Source: Brachybacterium equifaecis | GTDB lineage: Bacteria; Actinomycetota; Actinomycetes; Actinomycetales; Dermabacteraceae | Length of the DNA stretch: 64,000 nucleotides | Direction: 5' to 3' | Assembly (NCBI RefSeq): GCF_023509525.1 | Contig: NZ_JAKNCJ010000004.1 | Location: 124,001-188,000, forward strand | Shown here: in pieces, positions 53,676 through 62,602 of the stretch | How positions within the stretch are numbered: the first letter of the stretch is position 1 | Layout of the letters: each line of letters starts with the position of its first letter | Notes under the pieces: model-generated | Databases searched by the model: none | The model's input: only the letters and a program-made list of their open reading frames with translations | Told to the model about the DNA's origin: nothing | Program-made: the position numbers and the translations under genes

Positions 53676-54244
53676 TGAGCACCGAGATCCTCACCGGCAC
53701 CGCTGGCATCCCTAGCCCCGAGAAGGCGACCGCCCCCGTCATCCCGATCCGCACCATGGCCCCTGGTCCGGATGCCCGCTACCAGTCCACCCTGCGCGAA
53801 GTGCGCCGCTCCATCGACCTCGCTTCGTTCGACCTCACGCGCACCAGCGGCTACCCCGAGGAGGGCCTCACCGCGCTGCAGCGGCGCGTCGCCGTTGCGC
53901 GCGAGGTGCTGATGGGGCTGCTGGTCGAGGAGCTGGAGGCGGCGCTGGACGGCGTCCGCGCGCTCGGCCGCGAGATCGGAGCCCAGGTGTTCGCGCTCGA
54001 GCTGCGCCGCGACCCCGGCGCCGTGCTCTGGGCATCCCCGATCCCGCGCTTCTACGACGCCGACGGCGAGCGGGTCGATCCGGGAACCGCGATGTACCGC
54101 GATGCGCGCTTCGATGCCCTCGTGAAGGCCGATCTCACCCGGCCCGTCCTCGAGCGCCTTGCAGAGCGCGAGGACTGGGATCTGGATGCCGACGACCACG
54201 TGATCGTCGCCGTCGTGGCCGCTGCCGAGCGGGCCCGCTCGTGA
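53675..54244 (+). CDS. Unknown protein sharing a domain with the 22380 product
   Basis: A 189-residue protein. The middle (EELEAALDGVRALGREIGAQ and IPRFYDADGERVDPGTAMYR) matches the C-terminal third of the protein at 22380. Helical flanks; no catalytic motif recognised. It lacks the KIS...DGKFG tag. Its stop overlaps the next start (GTGA). Confidence 0.65.
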   Translation: MSTEILTGTAGIPSPEKATAPVIPIRTMAPGPDARYQSTLREVRRSIDLASFDLTRTSGYPEEGLTALQRRVAVAREVLMGLLVEELEAALDGVRALGREIGAQVFALELRRDPGAVLWASPIPRFYDADGERVDPGTAMYRDARFDALVKADLTRPVLERLAEREDWDLDADDHVIVAVVAAAERARS

Positions 54245-54483
54245 CTGCTCGCGCTGAGCGCCGCCAGAGGGTCGTCGGCGCGGTGCTCGAACGCGGACCT
54301 CTGCGGCCCGGCGAGGTCGCGAGGGACTTCTCCGAGCGCGAGGAGATGCCGCGCATCCTCGTGCTGGTCGCCCTGTTCGATGCCCTCGAGCTCGGCGAGC
54401 TGGAGCTCGGATGCGGCGGACGGCTCGAAGGTCCTCAGCCGACCGCGGATCCCGCTCCGATCGACGAGAATCCCGGGTCGTGA
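54241..54483 (+). CDS. Small hypothetical protein, possible winged helix
   Basis: 80 residues from a GTG in a GTGA overlap. RQRVVGAVLERGPLRPGEVA and LVALFDALELGELELGCGG could be a winged-helix DNA-binding unit. It is coupled to the gene before it. Confidence 0.5.
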   Translation: MTARAERRQRVVGAVLERGPLRPGEVARDFSEREEMPRILVLVALFDALELGELELGCGGRLEGPQPTADPAPIDENPGS

Positions 54484-54489
54484 GCGTCC

Positions 54490-54525
54490 TCGCTGGGCAG
54501 GGTCGCTCGCGCGTATCCGAGGCCA
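54490..54525 (+). promoter_or_regulatory. P2 promoter (leaderless gene)
   Basis: TCGCTGGGCA, 8 bp, CGCGCGTATC; the A of the ATG is 10 nt after the A of GTA. Confidence 0.75.
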
Positions 54526-57056
54526 TGAGCATTCCGTCCGGCGCGCAGGCACCCCTGTTCTGGCCCGGGGTCGACGGCCCCGGGTTGCAGGAGCTGCCGT
54601 CTGCAGCGCTCGACGACCCCTGGGGAAGCGCACATCCGCACATCCCCGTGCCCGCTCATGCCCTCTCGCCTGCACCAGCCCCGGACGCCGCAGCCCCGTT
54701 CTCCCCTGCAACGGCCACGCCGCCGGCGCCGAACCCCTTCCCGCAAGGACCCGCAGCACAGACGCTCCCGCCTGCCCCGCCCGTCCAGGCGAGCGTCTCC
54801 ACCTCGCTGATCGGGCCTCAGGGGGCGGGACGCCCGCTCTACCAGGCATCGCCCATCCCCGTGCGCCCCATCACCGAGCGCGATGCCCACCTCGCGCCCA
54901 TCGCCGTGCTCACCGGCACCCGGCGCCAGCCCTCGATCAGCTTCGTCGCCTTCCCCGGGGCTGACCAGAAGGCATCGCAGATGATCGCGCGCCTCGGACG
55001 CACCGCGCGCACGGACAGCATGACGCTGTACCACCACCCGATCCACGGCAGCATCCGCGGCAGCATCCGCGCCACCTCCGTCCCGCCGGAGCTGCTGCGC
55101 CTGTGCATCATCGACACGTGGACCGCGGCCGCCGCCACCGACCTCGCCGGCATCACCGACCTCGCTAGCCTCCTGCACCCCATGGTCTGCGCAGACCCCT
55201 CCGACCCCTCCCAGGTGACCATCTGGCCGAGGCTCGGCGACCACGAGAAGCTCACCAAGCGGCTCCCGCCCGGCGCCTCCTGGGTCCGCGGCGCCGGGTA
55301 CTGGACAGCGCCCCTGGACGGCGTCCTGGACCGCGAAGGACAGCCCCGCCCCGGCTTCATCCTCGAGGACGTCTCCATCCTCGAGCGAGCCCGGCAGCGA
55401 CGCGCGTCCGGCGCGTTCGACCCGGAGCGGGCGCTCCTGATCGGCAGCGTCGGCAACGCCCTCACCATCGAGGACGTGCAGGCCGGCTACGACCGCATCG
55501 CCGCGGAGATCGGCGACCTGCCCGAGTGGTTCGGCATGAACCCCTACGGCTACCAGCGCACCGCGGCGCTCGCCATGGCCGCGAGCCACGGGCTCCTCGC
55601 CGACGAGCCCGGCACCGGCAAGTCCGTGATGGGGCTCGCCGCCTCCGCGATCCTCGCCCCCGAGCGGATCCTCATCGCCTCTCCCGGTGTCGGCGTCACC
55701 CACTGGGTCCGGGAGACCCGGCGCACGAACCTCCCCGAGCACATGGGGGAGGGCGCCGACGTCGTTCGCATCATCTCCGGCCGCAAGCAGCCCCCGATCC
55801 CGCTGCGCGGAGTCGTCGTGGTGACCCCGTCCCTCCTTCGATCCCGCCCGCAGCTCTTCGAGGAGCTCAAGGCGTGGCAGCCGCAGGTGCTGATCTACGA
55901 CGAGGCCCATGGCGCGAAGACCTGGGAGTCCAAGACCAGCGTGACGATGCGCGATCTCGCCCGCAGCGTCCGCGACGCCGGCGGCCGAGCCTTCGCCCTC
56001 ACCGGAACACCGCTGTCGCAGTCACCCGCCGAGGCCGCCTCCCTGCTGGACATCGTCGGCTGCCTGGACAGCGTGTTCGGCGGGTACACGGCCTTCATGG
56101 AGACCTTCTGCCGGCGTGACAACTTCGGCAAGTGGGTGCCGAGGAAGTCGGAGACCGAGCGCCTGGCGCGGATGCTGAACGACTACTGCTGGATCCGCCG
56201 CACGAAGGCCCAGGTCCAGAAGGACATGCCGCCGAAGGTCCGCAGTGCCCTGATCGTCGACGTGGACCCCAAGGGGATCGTGGAGGCGCACCGGGCGACC
56301 GACGAGAAGGTCGATGCGCTGCTGGACGCCTTCGCCCGCAAGAACAACGGACGCATCCCCGAAGGGGACGAGCTCGAGAAGCTCGCCCGCGCGAACATCT
56401 CCCTGGTCTCCAATCTGCGCGAGGCCGCCGGCATCGCCAAGGTGCCCGCGGCCTGCGACGAGCTGATTCAGTGGGCTGAGAGCACTGAGCGCAGCGACGA
56501 CGGCACCTGGGATCGCCCGCTGATCGCCTGGGTCCACCATCACTCGGTGATGGACGCGATGCTCAAGGCGCTCGCGGCCAAGAGGGTCAGTGTCGGCGTG
56601 ATCCGCGGCGGCGACGGTCCCGACACCATCGGCGAGACCGCGCAGGCGTTCCAGGATGGGCGCTGGCCGATCATGCTGTGCGCGATCCGCGCGGCAGGTG
56701 TCGCCGTCACCCTGACCCGCTCGAGCGATGAGCTGTTCATCGAGACGGACTGGGACAACTCGATCGTCTCGCAGGCGGAGTCGCGTGCGCACCGCAACGG
56801 GCAGACCCGCCCGGTGCTGATCCGCACGATGATCGCGCCGGGCACAGTGGATCTGCACATGCAGGCTGTGCTGCGCAAGAAGGCGGAGCTCCTGCTGGAG
56901 ATCACGCCGTCGGCCGACGTCGATGTGGCGGTGATCGGCGAGGACGAGGACATCGAGGGGAACACCCCGGAGATCTCGAGGATCAAGGACCTCCAGGGCG
57001 TGGTCATGGCGCTCATCCAGGAGCGGATCGCCATGCGTGCGCGCAGGCGCCGCTGA
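54525..57056 (+). CDS. SNF2-family DNA translocase/helicase
   Basis: The product is 843 residues from a leaderless ATG; longer frames start before the promoter. A Pro/Ala-rich N-terminal 90 residues, then a beta-rich region, then the SNF2 ATPase: GLLADEPGTGKSVMGLAASA (Walker A), VLIYDEAHGAKTWESK (DEAH), AFALTGTPLSQSPAEAASLL, and the second half ELFIETDWDNSIVSQAESRA followed by HRNGQTRPV. It is similar in layout to annealing helicases of the SMARCAL1/HARP type. It probably remodels DNA during replication or repair of the element. Confidence 0.9.
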   Translation: MSIPSGAQAPLFWPGVDGPGLQELPSAALDDPWGSAHPHIPVPAHALSPAPAPDAAAPFSPATATPPAPNPFPQGPAAQTLPPAPPVQASVSTSLIGPQGAGRPLYQASPIPVRPITERDAHLAPIAVLTGTRRQPSISFVAFPGADQKASQMIARLGRTARTDSMTLYHHPIHGSIRGSIRATSVPPELLRLCIIDTWTAAAATDLAGITDLASLLHPMVCADPSDPSQVTIWPRLGDHEKLTKRLPPGASWVRGAGYWTAPLDGVLDREGQPRPGFILEDVSILERARQRRASGAFDPERALLIGSVGNALTIEDVQAGYDRIAAEIGDLPEWFGMNPYGYQRTAALAMAASHGLLADEPGTGKSVMGLAASAILAPERILIASPGVGVTHWVRETRRTNLPEHMGEGADVVRIISGRKQPPIPLRGVVVVTPSLLRSRPQLFEELKAWQPQVLIYDEAHGAKTWESKTSVTMRDLARSVRDAGGRAFALTGTPLSQSPAEAASLLDIVGCLDSVFGGYTAFMETFCRRDNFGKWVPRKSETERLARMLNDYCWIRRTKAQVQKDMPPKVRSALIVDVDPKGIVEAHRATDEKVDALLDAFARKNNGRIPEGDELEKLARANISLVSNLREAAGIAKVPAACDELIQWAESTERSDDGTWDRPLIAWVHHHSVMDAMLKALAAKRVSVGVIRGGDGPDTIGETAQAFQDGRWPIMLCAIRAAGVAVTLTRSSDELFIETDWDNSIVSQAESRAHRNGQTRPVLIRTMIAPGTVDLHMQAVLRKKAELLLEITPSADVDVAVIGEDEDIEGNTPEISRIKDLQGVVMALIQERIAMRARRRR

Positions 57057-57097
57057 GCGCGGGGGCGCTTCGGCCTGCCGCGGCAAGACCGCCAGGC

Positions 57098-57826
57098 CTA
57101 GTCCTCCGTCTCGTCCTTCTGCGCCCCGCGCCGCCCGGCGGATGCCTTCTTCCGCGCGAGCTCGGTGGGTGTGAACTGGACGTAGGCCTTCTCCACCGGC
57201 CCTTCGCAGGACTGCGACAGCTCGCACCGGCGCGGGGGAGCGGAGGATCCCCCGGGGACGTACCAGATGCTCATGCAGGAGGTGCACTGGGCGATCGACC
57301 GCGTGGGGCCGGCGGCGCGCAGGGGCCACAGGGCGTCCCAGTAGTGGGTGATCGCGTTCATGCCGGCGCGGCCGACGATCTGCTGGACGCTGAGCCCCTT
57401 CTCCTCGGCGTGGACCTTCCGCCCGCCCTTGCCCGCTTCGGTCGCCTCGCTCAGGCAGAGCGCATCGCCCTTGGTGACGTGCAGCAGCGACAGGTACAGC
57501 TCGGCGGCCTGCACGAGCGGAAGCGTGGCCGTGGGCGCGATGAGGTGCTCATCGCCCGGCATCCAGGAGATCGGGGCGCGGCGGTGCTGCGGGGGAGGCG
57601 GGGCGCTCTGGGCTGCGGGGGAGGCGATGAACCTCAGGGAGGCTTCGTCGGGGGCGGCTGGGAAGCCGTAGACCTCCGCGGGGGCTCCCGCAGGGTCGGC
57701 GGGCGACGCGGAAGGGGTCGCGCTGCCTGCCTGCCAGTCGATGGCCGCAGGAAGATCCGCGGGCTCGTCGCTCCAGCCGAACTGCGCGGCGTCCATGCCC
57801 CAGTCCTCATCGTGCTGCCAGCTCAT
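57098..57826 (-). CDS. Unknown protein with Cys-rich C-terminal part, minus strand
   Basis: The product is 242 residues from an ATG behind GAGGAGG; a far longer open frame continues upstream but opposes real genes. The first 90 residues are acidic and Ala/Pro-rich. Then LPLVQAAELYLSLLHVTKGD and a zinc-site-like region (SIAQCTSCMSIWYVPGG, RRCELSQSCEGP), ending in a charged tail. It could bind DNA or RNA. It has a minus-strand P2 promoter. Confidence 0.65.
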   Translation of the reverse strand: MSWQHDEDWGMDAAQFGWSDEPADLPAAIDWQAGSATPSASPADPAGAPAEVYGFPAAPDEASLRFIASPAAQSAPPPPQHRRAPISWMPGDEHLIAPTATLPLVQAAELYLSLLHVTKGDALCLSEATEAGKGGRKVHAEEKGLSVQQIVGRAGMNAITHYWDALWPLRAAGPTRSIAQCTSCMSIWYVPGGSSAPPRRCELSQSCEGPVEKAYVQFTPTELARKKASAGRRGAQKDETED

Positions 57827-57851
57827 CGGTCCTCCTCGGTGCGGATGCTTC

Positions 57852-57887
57852 CGCCTTCGGGTACGCGAGTCCGCCTCTGCCCAGGGA
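57852..57887 (-). promoter_or_regulatory. P2 promoter on the minus strand
   Basis: Read on the minus strand: TCCCTGGGCA, 8 bp, CTCGCGTACC; start at 57852 (G), 26 nt before the ATG at 57826. Orientation and gene agree. Confidence 0.75.
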
Positions 57888-57944
57888 GCGCCGTGAAGCA
57901 ACGGCCTCCGCGGCGGCGCTGAGCACGGGCCATGCGGCGATCTC

Positions 57945-57980
57945 TTCCTGGGCGAAGACGCCTCCGCGTACCTCAGGGCA
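57945..57980 (+). promoter_or_regulatory. P2 promoter (leaderless gene)
   Basis: TTCCTGGGCG, 8 bp, TCCGCGTACC; the ATG A is 10 nt after the A. It is divergent from the minus-strand P2 site 58 bp away. Confidence 0.65.
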
Positions 57981-58495
57981 TGGAAGAAACTCGCTACCTC
58001 ACCTCGGACCGGTTCGGGGTCTCCGCGCGCGGCGCAGTCCTGTCCGGGGCTCTCGCGACGCAGGAGACCGTGCCCACCGCTCACGTCCTCGGCACCGATA
58101 TCCACGGCCTCTCCGTCGCGTCCGCCTGGCCGGTGCGCGTGTTCGTCGTCGCCGGCGGCACCACCGAAGGCCTGGAGACCACCGGCTTCCGCGTCCTCGA
58201 GGAGCTCCCGGGTCACCTCATCCTCGGTCCCAATGGCCGGGCCGTCGCGCACGTCCTCCACCACGCCGATCGCAGCGCCCGCACCGAGACCAGCGACTCC
58301 ACGCGCCTTCGCTGTCGGCGCCTGGCGCGCGAGCTGGAGGAGCGGGGCCTCGAGTCCGCCGTCCAGGTCATCCGCACCAGCTGCCTCGGCTGGAACGGCT
58401 GGGCCCTCCAGGCGCTCACGGCGGCGCTCGAGGAGCCCTCCGAGAAGGACGACGCGGACGGCCTGCGTGCATCCGTCCTGGCCGGAGCGGTCTGA
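57980..58495 (+). CDS. Unknown protein
   Basis: The product is 171 residues from a leaderless ATG. Beta-rich first half (VSAAR-free; YLTSDRFGVSARGAVLSG, PVRVFVVAGGTTEGLETTGF, LPGHLILGPNGRAVAHVLHH), then a helical second half (RLRCRRLARELEERGLESAV). No family is recognised. The last codons overlap the -35 of the next promoter. Confidence 0.6.
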   Translation: MEETRYLTSDRFGVSARGAVLSGALATQETVPTAHVLGTDIHGLSVASAWPVRVFVVAGGTTEGLETTGFRVLEELPGHLILGPNGRAVAHVLHHADRSARTETSDSTRLRCRRLARELEERGLESAVQVIRTSCLGWNGWALQALTAALEEPSEKDDADGLRASVLAGAV

Positions 58496-58524
58496 CCCCC
58501 AACTGGCCGGTACACACCCCTGCA
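58489..58524 (+). promoter_or_regulatory. P1 promoter (leadered)
   Basis: Exact GGTCTG, 17 bp, ACACACCC; start A58524, 29 nt before the ATG with GAAGGGA. Confidence 0.7.
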
Positions 58525-58552
58525 TCAGACACCCGCCCTGGAAGGGAAGCGC

Positions 58553-59266
58553 ATGACCACCCCCGAGCACCACGAGCACGAAGAGCACGAGATCACCGCT
58601 CGCATCCGTGCCTTCCGCACCCTCGCGACGATGGAAGCCGCGAAGGCCGAGCTCCCCGAGCAGACCGAGAAGCCCCAGGTCCTCCTGACCATCGGGATCA
58701 ACGGGATCGCCTCTGATGGCGCCGCTGTGGCGGACGTCGACATCGCCGGCCTCACCGACACCCAGGCAGTGCGCGGGCTCGTCGCCCTCCTGCACGCCCT
58801 CCAGCACTCGCTCATGCAGGACGCAGAGGGTCTCGTGGAAGGCCTGCTCGATCTCGAGTTCCGCGGCATGACCGCAGGGGATCCGGCACCGCAGGGCCAT
58901 CAGGGAACCGGAGACGCGAGCGACCCCGACGTCGCCTTCGATCACAGCGCGATCCACCCTTCCTGGCCTTCGATGGGCGACATCGACCGGGCTCTCGCGC
59001 TCGAGTACCTCGAGGAGCTCCGCTCGACCAGCCAGCTCTCCGACACCCCGCCCTCCGGCGGCGCAACCCTCGCCTACGAGCAGTCGCCGATGCTGCGCGC
59101 CCTGCCCCCGGAGTACGCCCACGCGCACGCCATGACCCTCGAGTCCGAGTTCCGGCTCCTCGAGACGATCCGCCGCAGCGAGCGCCAGCGTCTCGAGAAG
59201 GCCCTCGCCCGCCATCGCGCCCAGCAGAGGCACCTGGCAGGCACCCGCAAGGAGAAGAACCGCTGA
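58553..59266 (+). CDS. Unknown acidic protein with coiled-coil end
   Basis: A 237-residue protein. His/Glu-rich start (EHHEHEEHEITARIRAFRTL), a middle domain (VLLTIGINGIASDGAAVADV ... ALLHALQHSLMQDAEGLVEG), and a C-terminal helix (RLLETIRRSERQRLEKALAR). No family is recognised. It is followed closely by the exonuclease gene. Confidence 0.6.
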   Translation: MTTPEHHEHEEHEITARIRAFRTLATMEAAKAELPEQTEKPQVLLTIGINGIASDGAAVADVDIAGLTDTQAVRGLVALLHALQHSLMQDAEGLVEGLLDLEFRGMTAGDPAPQGHQGTGDASDPDVAFDHSAIHPSWPSMGDIDRALALEYLEELRSTSQLSDTPPSGGATLAYEQSPMLRALPPEYAHAHAMTLESEFRLLETIRRSERQRLEKALARHRAQQRHLAGTRKEKNR

Positions 59267-59307
59267 GCGATCCCGCCACCACCGCAGTCCCCGCGTCCAC
59301 CTCCACC

Positions 59308-60075
59308 ATGGAGGACAGGCTCGGCCTGCTGAACCTGATCCGCTCAATCAGCTCCGAGCCCGGGACCGACGTGCCCGGCATGTGGCTGAACCGCCCGATG
59401 CTTGGCTTCGACACGGAGACCACGGGCGTGGACACGGACCGCGACCGCATCGTCACGGTCGCCCTGGTCGCATCGTCCGGCATGCCCCCTCACCAGGAGG
59501 TCGTGTGCACCTGGCTGATCGATCCGAGCATCGAGATCCCCGAGGGCGCCTCTGCCGTGCACGGCGTCTCCACGGAGTTCGCCCGCACCCACGGCATCGC
59601 CCCGTTAGAAGCGCTCGACCAGGTCGCGACGATCCTCGCCGAGGCGCAGATGCGCGGCATCCCCATCGTCGCCTTCAACGCCCGGTTCGACCTGCGGATC
59701 CTCGAGGCGGAGCTTGTGCGCAACGGTCTGCCGACCCTCGCCCAGCGCGCTCCCGGAGCGCCCCTGCTGGTGCTGGACCCGCTGACGATCGACCGCGGAA
59801 TGGACCGCTGGCGCAAGGGCAAGCGGAAGCTCGTGGACATGATGGCCCTCCTCGGCATCAAACAGGGCGGGCGCCTGCACACCGCGGACGTCGACGTCTC
59901 CATGACCCTCCAGGTGCTGCGTGCCCTCGCGCGCAAGCACCCGAGCCTCGGCAAGTGGGACCTGGCATCCCTCCAGGGCGAGCAGGAGCGCTGGCACCGC
60001 GTGTGGGCGCAGGGGATGAACGGCTGGCTGGCGCGCCAGGGAAAGCCCGCAGACATCGAGCTGACGTGGCCGTAA
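59308..60075 (+). CDS. DnaQ-like 3'-5' exonuclease (DEDDh)
   Basis: A 255-residue protein. Exo I LGFDTETTGVDTDRDRIVTV (Asp-Glu pair), HGVSTEFARTHG, Exo II VAFNARFDLRILEAEL (Asp), and Exo III LHTADVDVSMTLQVLRAL with the final Asp; the His-x(4)-Asp spacing is LHTADVD. It is the fold of the DNA polymerase III proofreading subunit. A plasmid copy may act in replication or repair. The start ATG at 59308 lacks a strong ribosome site and an upstream start is possible. Confidence 0.88.
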   Translation: MEDRLGLLNLIRSISSEPGTDVPGMWLNRPMLGFDTETTGVDTDRDRIVTVALVASSGMPPHQEVVCTWLIDPSIEIPEGASAVHGVSTEFARTHGIAPLEALDQVATILAEAQMRGIPIVAFNARFDLRILEAELVRNGLPTLAQRAPGAPLLVLDPLTIDRGMDRWRKGKRKLVDMMALLGIKQGGRLHTADVDVSMTLQVLRALARKHPSLGKWDLASLQGEQERWHRVWAQGMNGWLARQGKPADIELTWP

Positions 60076-60081
60076 GCACTC

Positions 60082-60117
60082 GGTCTGCGCGGCCCGTCGC
60101 CGGGACATCACAGGGCA
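60082..60117 (+). promoter_or_regulatory. P1 promoter (leaderless gene)
   Basis: Exact GGTCTG, 17 bp, ACATCACA; the ATG A is 12 nt after the A. It is the closest match to the full consensus. Confidence 0.8.
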
Positions 60118-60509
60118 TGAGCACCTTCCCGAGCGCCCTGGATCGTTCCTCCGCGGATCGCCCAGCGCCCCGCCGTCCGCGCCGCACCCAGCCCTTCGTG
60201 CGCATCCCCTCGACTCCCGCCGAGCAGAGCACCCCCGTGCAGACGGAGGGCTTCGCCGACAGCGCCCGCCCTCGGACTGCCGTGCGGCGCGCCGCGAACA
60301 TCGTGGCCTCCTGGGTTCTGTGCCTCGCCATCGCGGGGTGGCTCATCGCAGGGATAGCAGCCAACGCCGACGCCTACGCGGCCGGTCTCCCCGGGAGTCT
60401 GCTCCTGCTGCTGGTCGCCGTTCCTGCGGGCGCCGGCCTCTTCGCGGGCCTCTCGCACGTCGCGGTCGACTTCGCGCTGAGTCGCCGCGCCGGAGGGGAG
60501 CGCCGGTGA
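60117..60509 (+). CDS. Small membrane protein
   Basis: The product is 130 residues from a leaderless ATG. A basic, Pro-rich cytoplasmic start (RPAPRRPRRTQPF) is followed by two hydrophobic helices (IVASWVLCLAIAGWLIAGIA and GSLLLLLVAVPAGAGLFAGL). No family is recognised. It overlaps the next membrane protein gene (GTGA). Confidence 0.65.
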   Translation: MSTFPSALDRSSADRPAPRRPRRTQPFVRIPSTPAEQSTPVQTEGFADSARPRTAVRRAANIVASWVLCLAIAGWLIAGIAANADAYAAGLPGSLLLLLVAVPAGAGLFAGLSHVAVDFALSRRAGGERR

Positions 60510-61228
60510 GCCCAGCCGCCCTTCTCGGCAGCATCGAGCCGTCGACGCCTGCCCTGCTCGCCCTCAGCGCGCTACTGGGGATCGCCTGCGGAACGCTCGG
60601 CTCGGCAGCGTCCCGCGGCGGCCGGCGACGGGACCGCTTCGGGGCGGGACTGTCCATCGCAGTGGTCGCGCTCGTCGGGGCGGGTCTCGCGCTCATGGGG
60701 TGGCGCTATCTCGAGGTGGAAGGCGCCGACATCACCGCTTCCGCCGATGCTCCTCTGAACATCGAAGTCCTCCCGCAGCCCATCGTCCTCGCGCTGATCC
60801 CGGTGACGGCGATCGGGGCGTTCATCATCGTCGCCTGCTCTCTGGACTGGGCGCATCGTGCTCGGCAGGCCCGCCGGATCCTGGTCGCCGGTGCGCTGCC
60901 CGCCGTGCTCGCCTTCTCGTGGGCGGGCGCCATCGCGGTCACGGGCGAGCCGTCGGTGCTGGAGGATCCGGCGGCCGTGCAGGTCCTCCCGAAGTGGGCG
61001 GCGCCGCGGTACGGCACCGAGCTCGCCGCCGATGACGCGCGGGATCTCCTGGCCGGCCGCACGGTTGTCGTGGGGGAGAGCGCCGTCCATCTCGGAGGCA
61101 GTCCCGGCGCACTGGTGTTGATCGACCAGAGCGGCGCTGAGCTCCAGACGGAGCGCGAGCGCGCCGAGCTGGAGGCCGGGCAGCAGGCCGAGGGCGATTC
61201 CGAGCGAGTCACGGTGCCGGTGCGATGA
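60506..61228 (+). CDS. Membrane protein with extracytoplasmic domain
   Basis: 240 residues from a GTG in a GTGA overlap. About four hydrophobic segments (LLALSALLGIACGTLGSAAS, LSIAVVALVGAGLALMG, PIVLALIPVTAIGAFIIVAC, ILVAGALPAVLAFSWAGAIA) and then a soluble end with DDARDLLAGRTVVVGESAVH. The end resembles the C-terminal parts of the small membrane paralogues (21382 etc.) only in general plan. The function is unknown. Confidence 0.65.
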   Translation: MSPAALLGSIEPSTPALLALSALLGIACGTLGSAASRGGRRRDRFGAGLSIAVVALVGAGLALMGWRYLEVEGADITASADAPLNIEVLPQPIVLALIPVTAIGAFIIVACSLDWAHRARQARRILVAGALPAVLAFSWAGAIAVTGEPSVLEDPAAVQVLPKWAAPRYGTELAADDARDLLAGRTVVVGESAVHLGGSPGALVLIDQSGAELQTERERAELEAGQQAEGDSERVTVPVR

Positions 61229-61698
61229 GCAAGGCCCAGGCGGACGGTCGCATCTACGCCCTCGCCCCCGTATCTGACGGGACGCTCGTGATCTGCCAGA
61301 ACGAGTCGATCCCGCGCGTGCTCCACCTCGATGTCCCCGCCGATGCCGTGATCGCGAGCGCCCGCATCGAGCGCGCCGGGACCCGAGCGGTCGTCGGTGC
61401 CTTCACGACCGGCATCATCCTGCTCGCCTACCCGCTGTTCGAGCTCACGGGATCCGCCGTGCTCGTCGCGGCCCTGACCGCAGCCGCGATCGCAGCGGTC
61501 ATCGCATTGGCCCTCATGCCGCTCGCGATCCCCGCCGAGCATGTCCTGGCGACCTTCACCGGCGCCGAGGCCCAGTCCATCCTAGACGCCGCACCAGGCC
61601 CCGGAAGCACCGATGCCGGAGGCGGTCTGGAAGGACTCCAGGCGGGACATCCTCCTGTGTCCACCCGCCAGCTCTCGACCGAGGAGCCCACCCGATGA
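61225..61698 (+). CDS. Small membrane protein with strand-rich N-terminus
   Basis: 157 residues from an ATGA overlap. IYALAPVSDGTLVICQNESI, then two hydrophobic helices (AVVGAFTTGIILLAYPLFEL, AVLVAALTAAAIAAVIALAL) and a soluble tail. It forms an operon with the two genes before it. Its 3' end contains the P1 promoter of the next gene. Confidence 0.6.
   Translation: MSKAQADGRIYALAPVSDGTLVICQNESIPRVLHLDVPADAVIASARIERAGTRAVVGAFTTGIILLAYPLFELTGSAVLVAALTAAAIAAVIALALMPLAIPAEHVLATFTGAEAQSILDAAPGPGSTDAGGGLEGLQAGHPPVSTRQLSTEEPTR
61624..61659 (+). promoter_or_regulatory. P1 promoter inside a coding region
   Basis: Exact GGTCTG, 17 bp, ACATCCTC; start G61659. It is placed within the last codons of the gene at 61225 and gives the following gene its own transcript. 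Confidence 0.65.
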
Positions 61699-62012
61699 GC
61701 CTCACCCGCACGAAGCTCACCCGACGCACGGTCTCCCTGCGCGCCGGCGCGATCGCCTACCGGATTTGGCTCGACGAGTTCGGCCCCATGGAGACGCCCG
61801 GCGCGTTCCGCCGCGCACGCATCGCCCAGCAGGCGAAGGCCGCCGCGAAGGCATTGCGCACCTCGCCGAGCCTCGGCATCGAAGAGCTCGCCCGCATCCT
61901 GCACCGCGCGAACCCCTACGCGGCGCCCTGGGACGACCTCGGCGTCCCCGGCACGTATCGCCGCCGCGCCCGCCAGGCGCTCGGCCTCGATGCGCCTGCT
62001 CGGGCCATCTGA
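61695..62012 (+). CDS. Small basic hypothetical protein
   Basis: 105 residues from an ATGA overlap. RRTVSLRAGAIAYRIWLDEF and GAFRRARIAQQAKAAAKALR suggest a helical nucleic-acid-binding protein. It has both its own promoter and coupling to the gene before it. No family is recognised. Confidence 0.55.
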   Translation: MSLTRTKLTRRTVSLRAGAIAYRIWLDEFGPMETPGAFRRARIAQQAKAAAKALRTSPSLGIEELARILHRANPYAAPWDDLGVPGTYRRRARQALGLDAPARAI

Positions 62013-62056
62013 ACCCCAACTCCACCCGCACCTCTCACCACTGGAAGGAAATCCCC

Positions 62057-62551
62057 ATGGATCCCAACCTGCCCCTCCACGTCGGCCCCACGGCCAGCGT
62101 CATGACCTTTGTCCTGGGCGGTGCCGCGATCCTCGCCCTCATCATTGGCATCGTGTGCTTCCTCATTGTCAATCGGACCGGGCACTCTAACCACTCGCTG
62201 CTCGCCATCGGCCCCACCCCTTTCATGGTCGGAGCTATCGGCGGAATCCTGGCAGCCTTCGCCCTTGCGATGTCGACCCTCGGATCCTTTGATTCCAGTG
62301 TGAGCCCCGGGCAGATGCGCGCCTGGGCGATCGAGCGACACGACCTCGACTTGACCGGTGCAGAGGCTGAGACGCTCATGGTGCCCGCCATGATCCCAGG
62401 CGGGATCCCCCTCCTCGGAGAGCGCGACACCAGCGACCTCGTGGTTCTCGAGAGCGGCGCCTCCATCCGCAGCTCCTACGACCCCGAGCGCGACCTCCTG
62501 ATCCTCACCGACTCCACCGGCACCGAGCTGCCGGTCACCGCCGGCCGCTGA
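62057..62551 (+). CDS. Small membrane protein, paralogue of 21382/21871
   Basis: A 164-residue protein with GGAAGG before the ATG: MDPNLPLHVGPTASV, two membrane helices (FVLGGAAILALIIGIVCFLI, TPFMVGAIGGILAAFALAMS), then GQMRAWAIERHDLDLTGAEA and an end with RSSYDPERDLLILTDSTGTE. The start sequence, the helix plan and the end (strand, DP/DADxDxLILxDxxGxEL) match the copies near 21.4-22.3 kb, so the family is present three times. Confidence 0.7.
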   Translation: MDPNLPLHVGPTASVMTFVLGGAAILALIIGIVCFLIVNRTGHSNHSLLAIGPTPFMVGAIGGILAAFALAMSTLGSFDSSVSPGQMRAWAIERHDLDLTGAEAETLMVPAMIPGGIPLLGERDTSDLVVLESGASIRSSYDPERDLLILTDSTGTELPVTAGR

Positions 62552-62602
62552 GCCTGAGGCCTCGCACCCCTGCAGCCGCCGAACGAGAAGGAGCAGCACC
62601 CC

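Noticed and set aside
62552..62602. Possible P2 promoter before the Pif1-like helicase
   Set aside because: CTGAGCC and CGCACC are present, but the GTA core is missing and the spacing is wrong.
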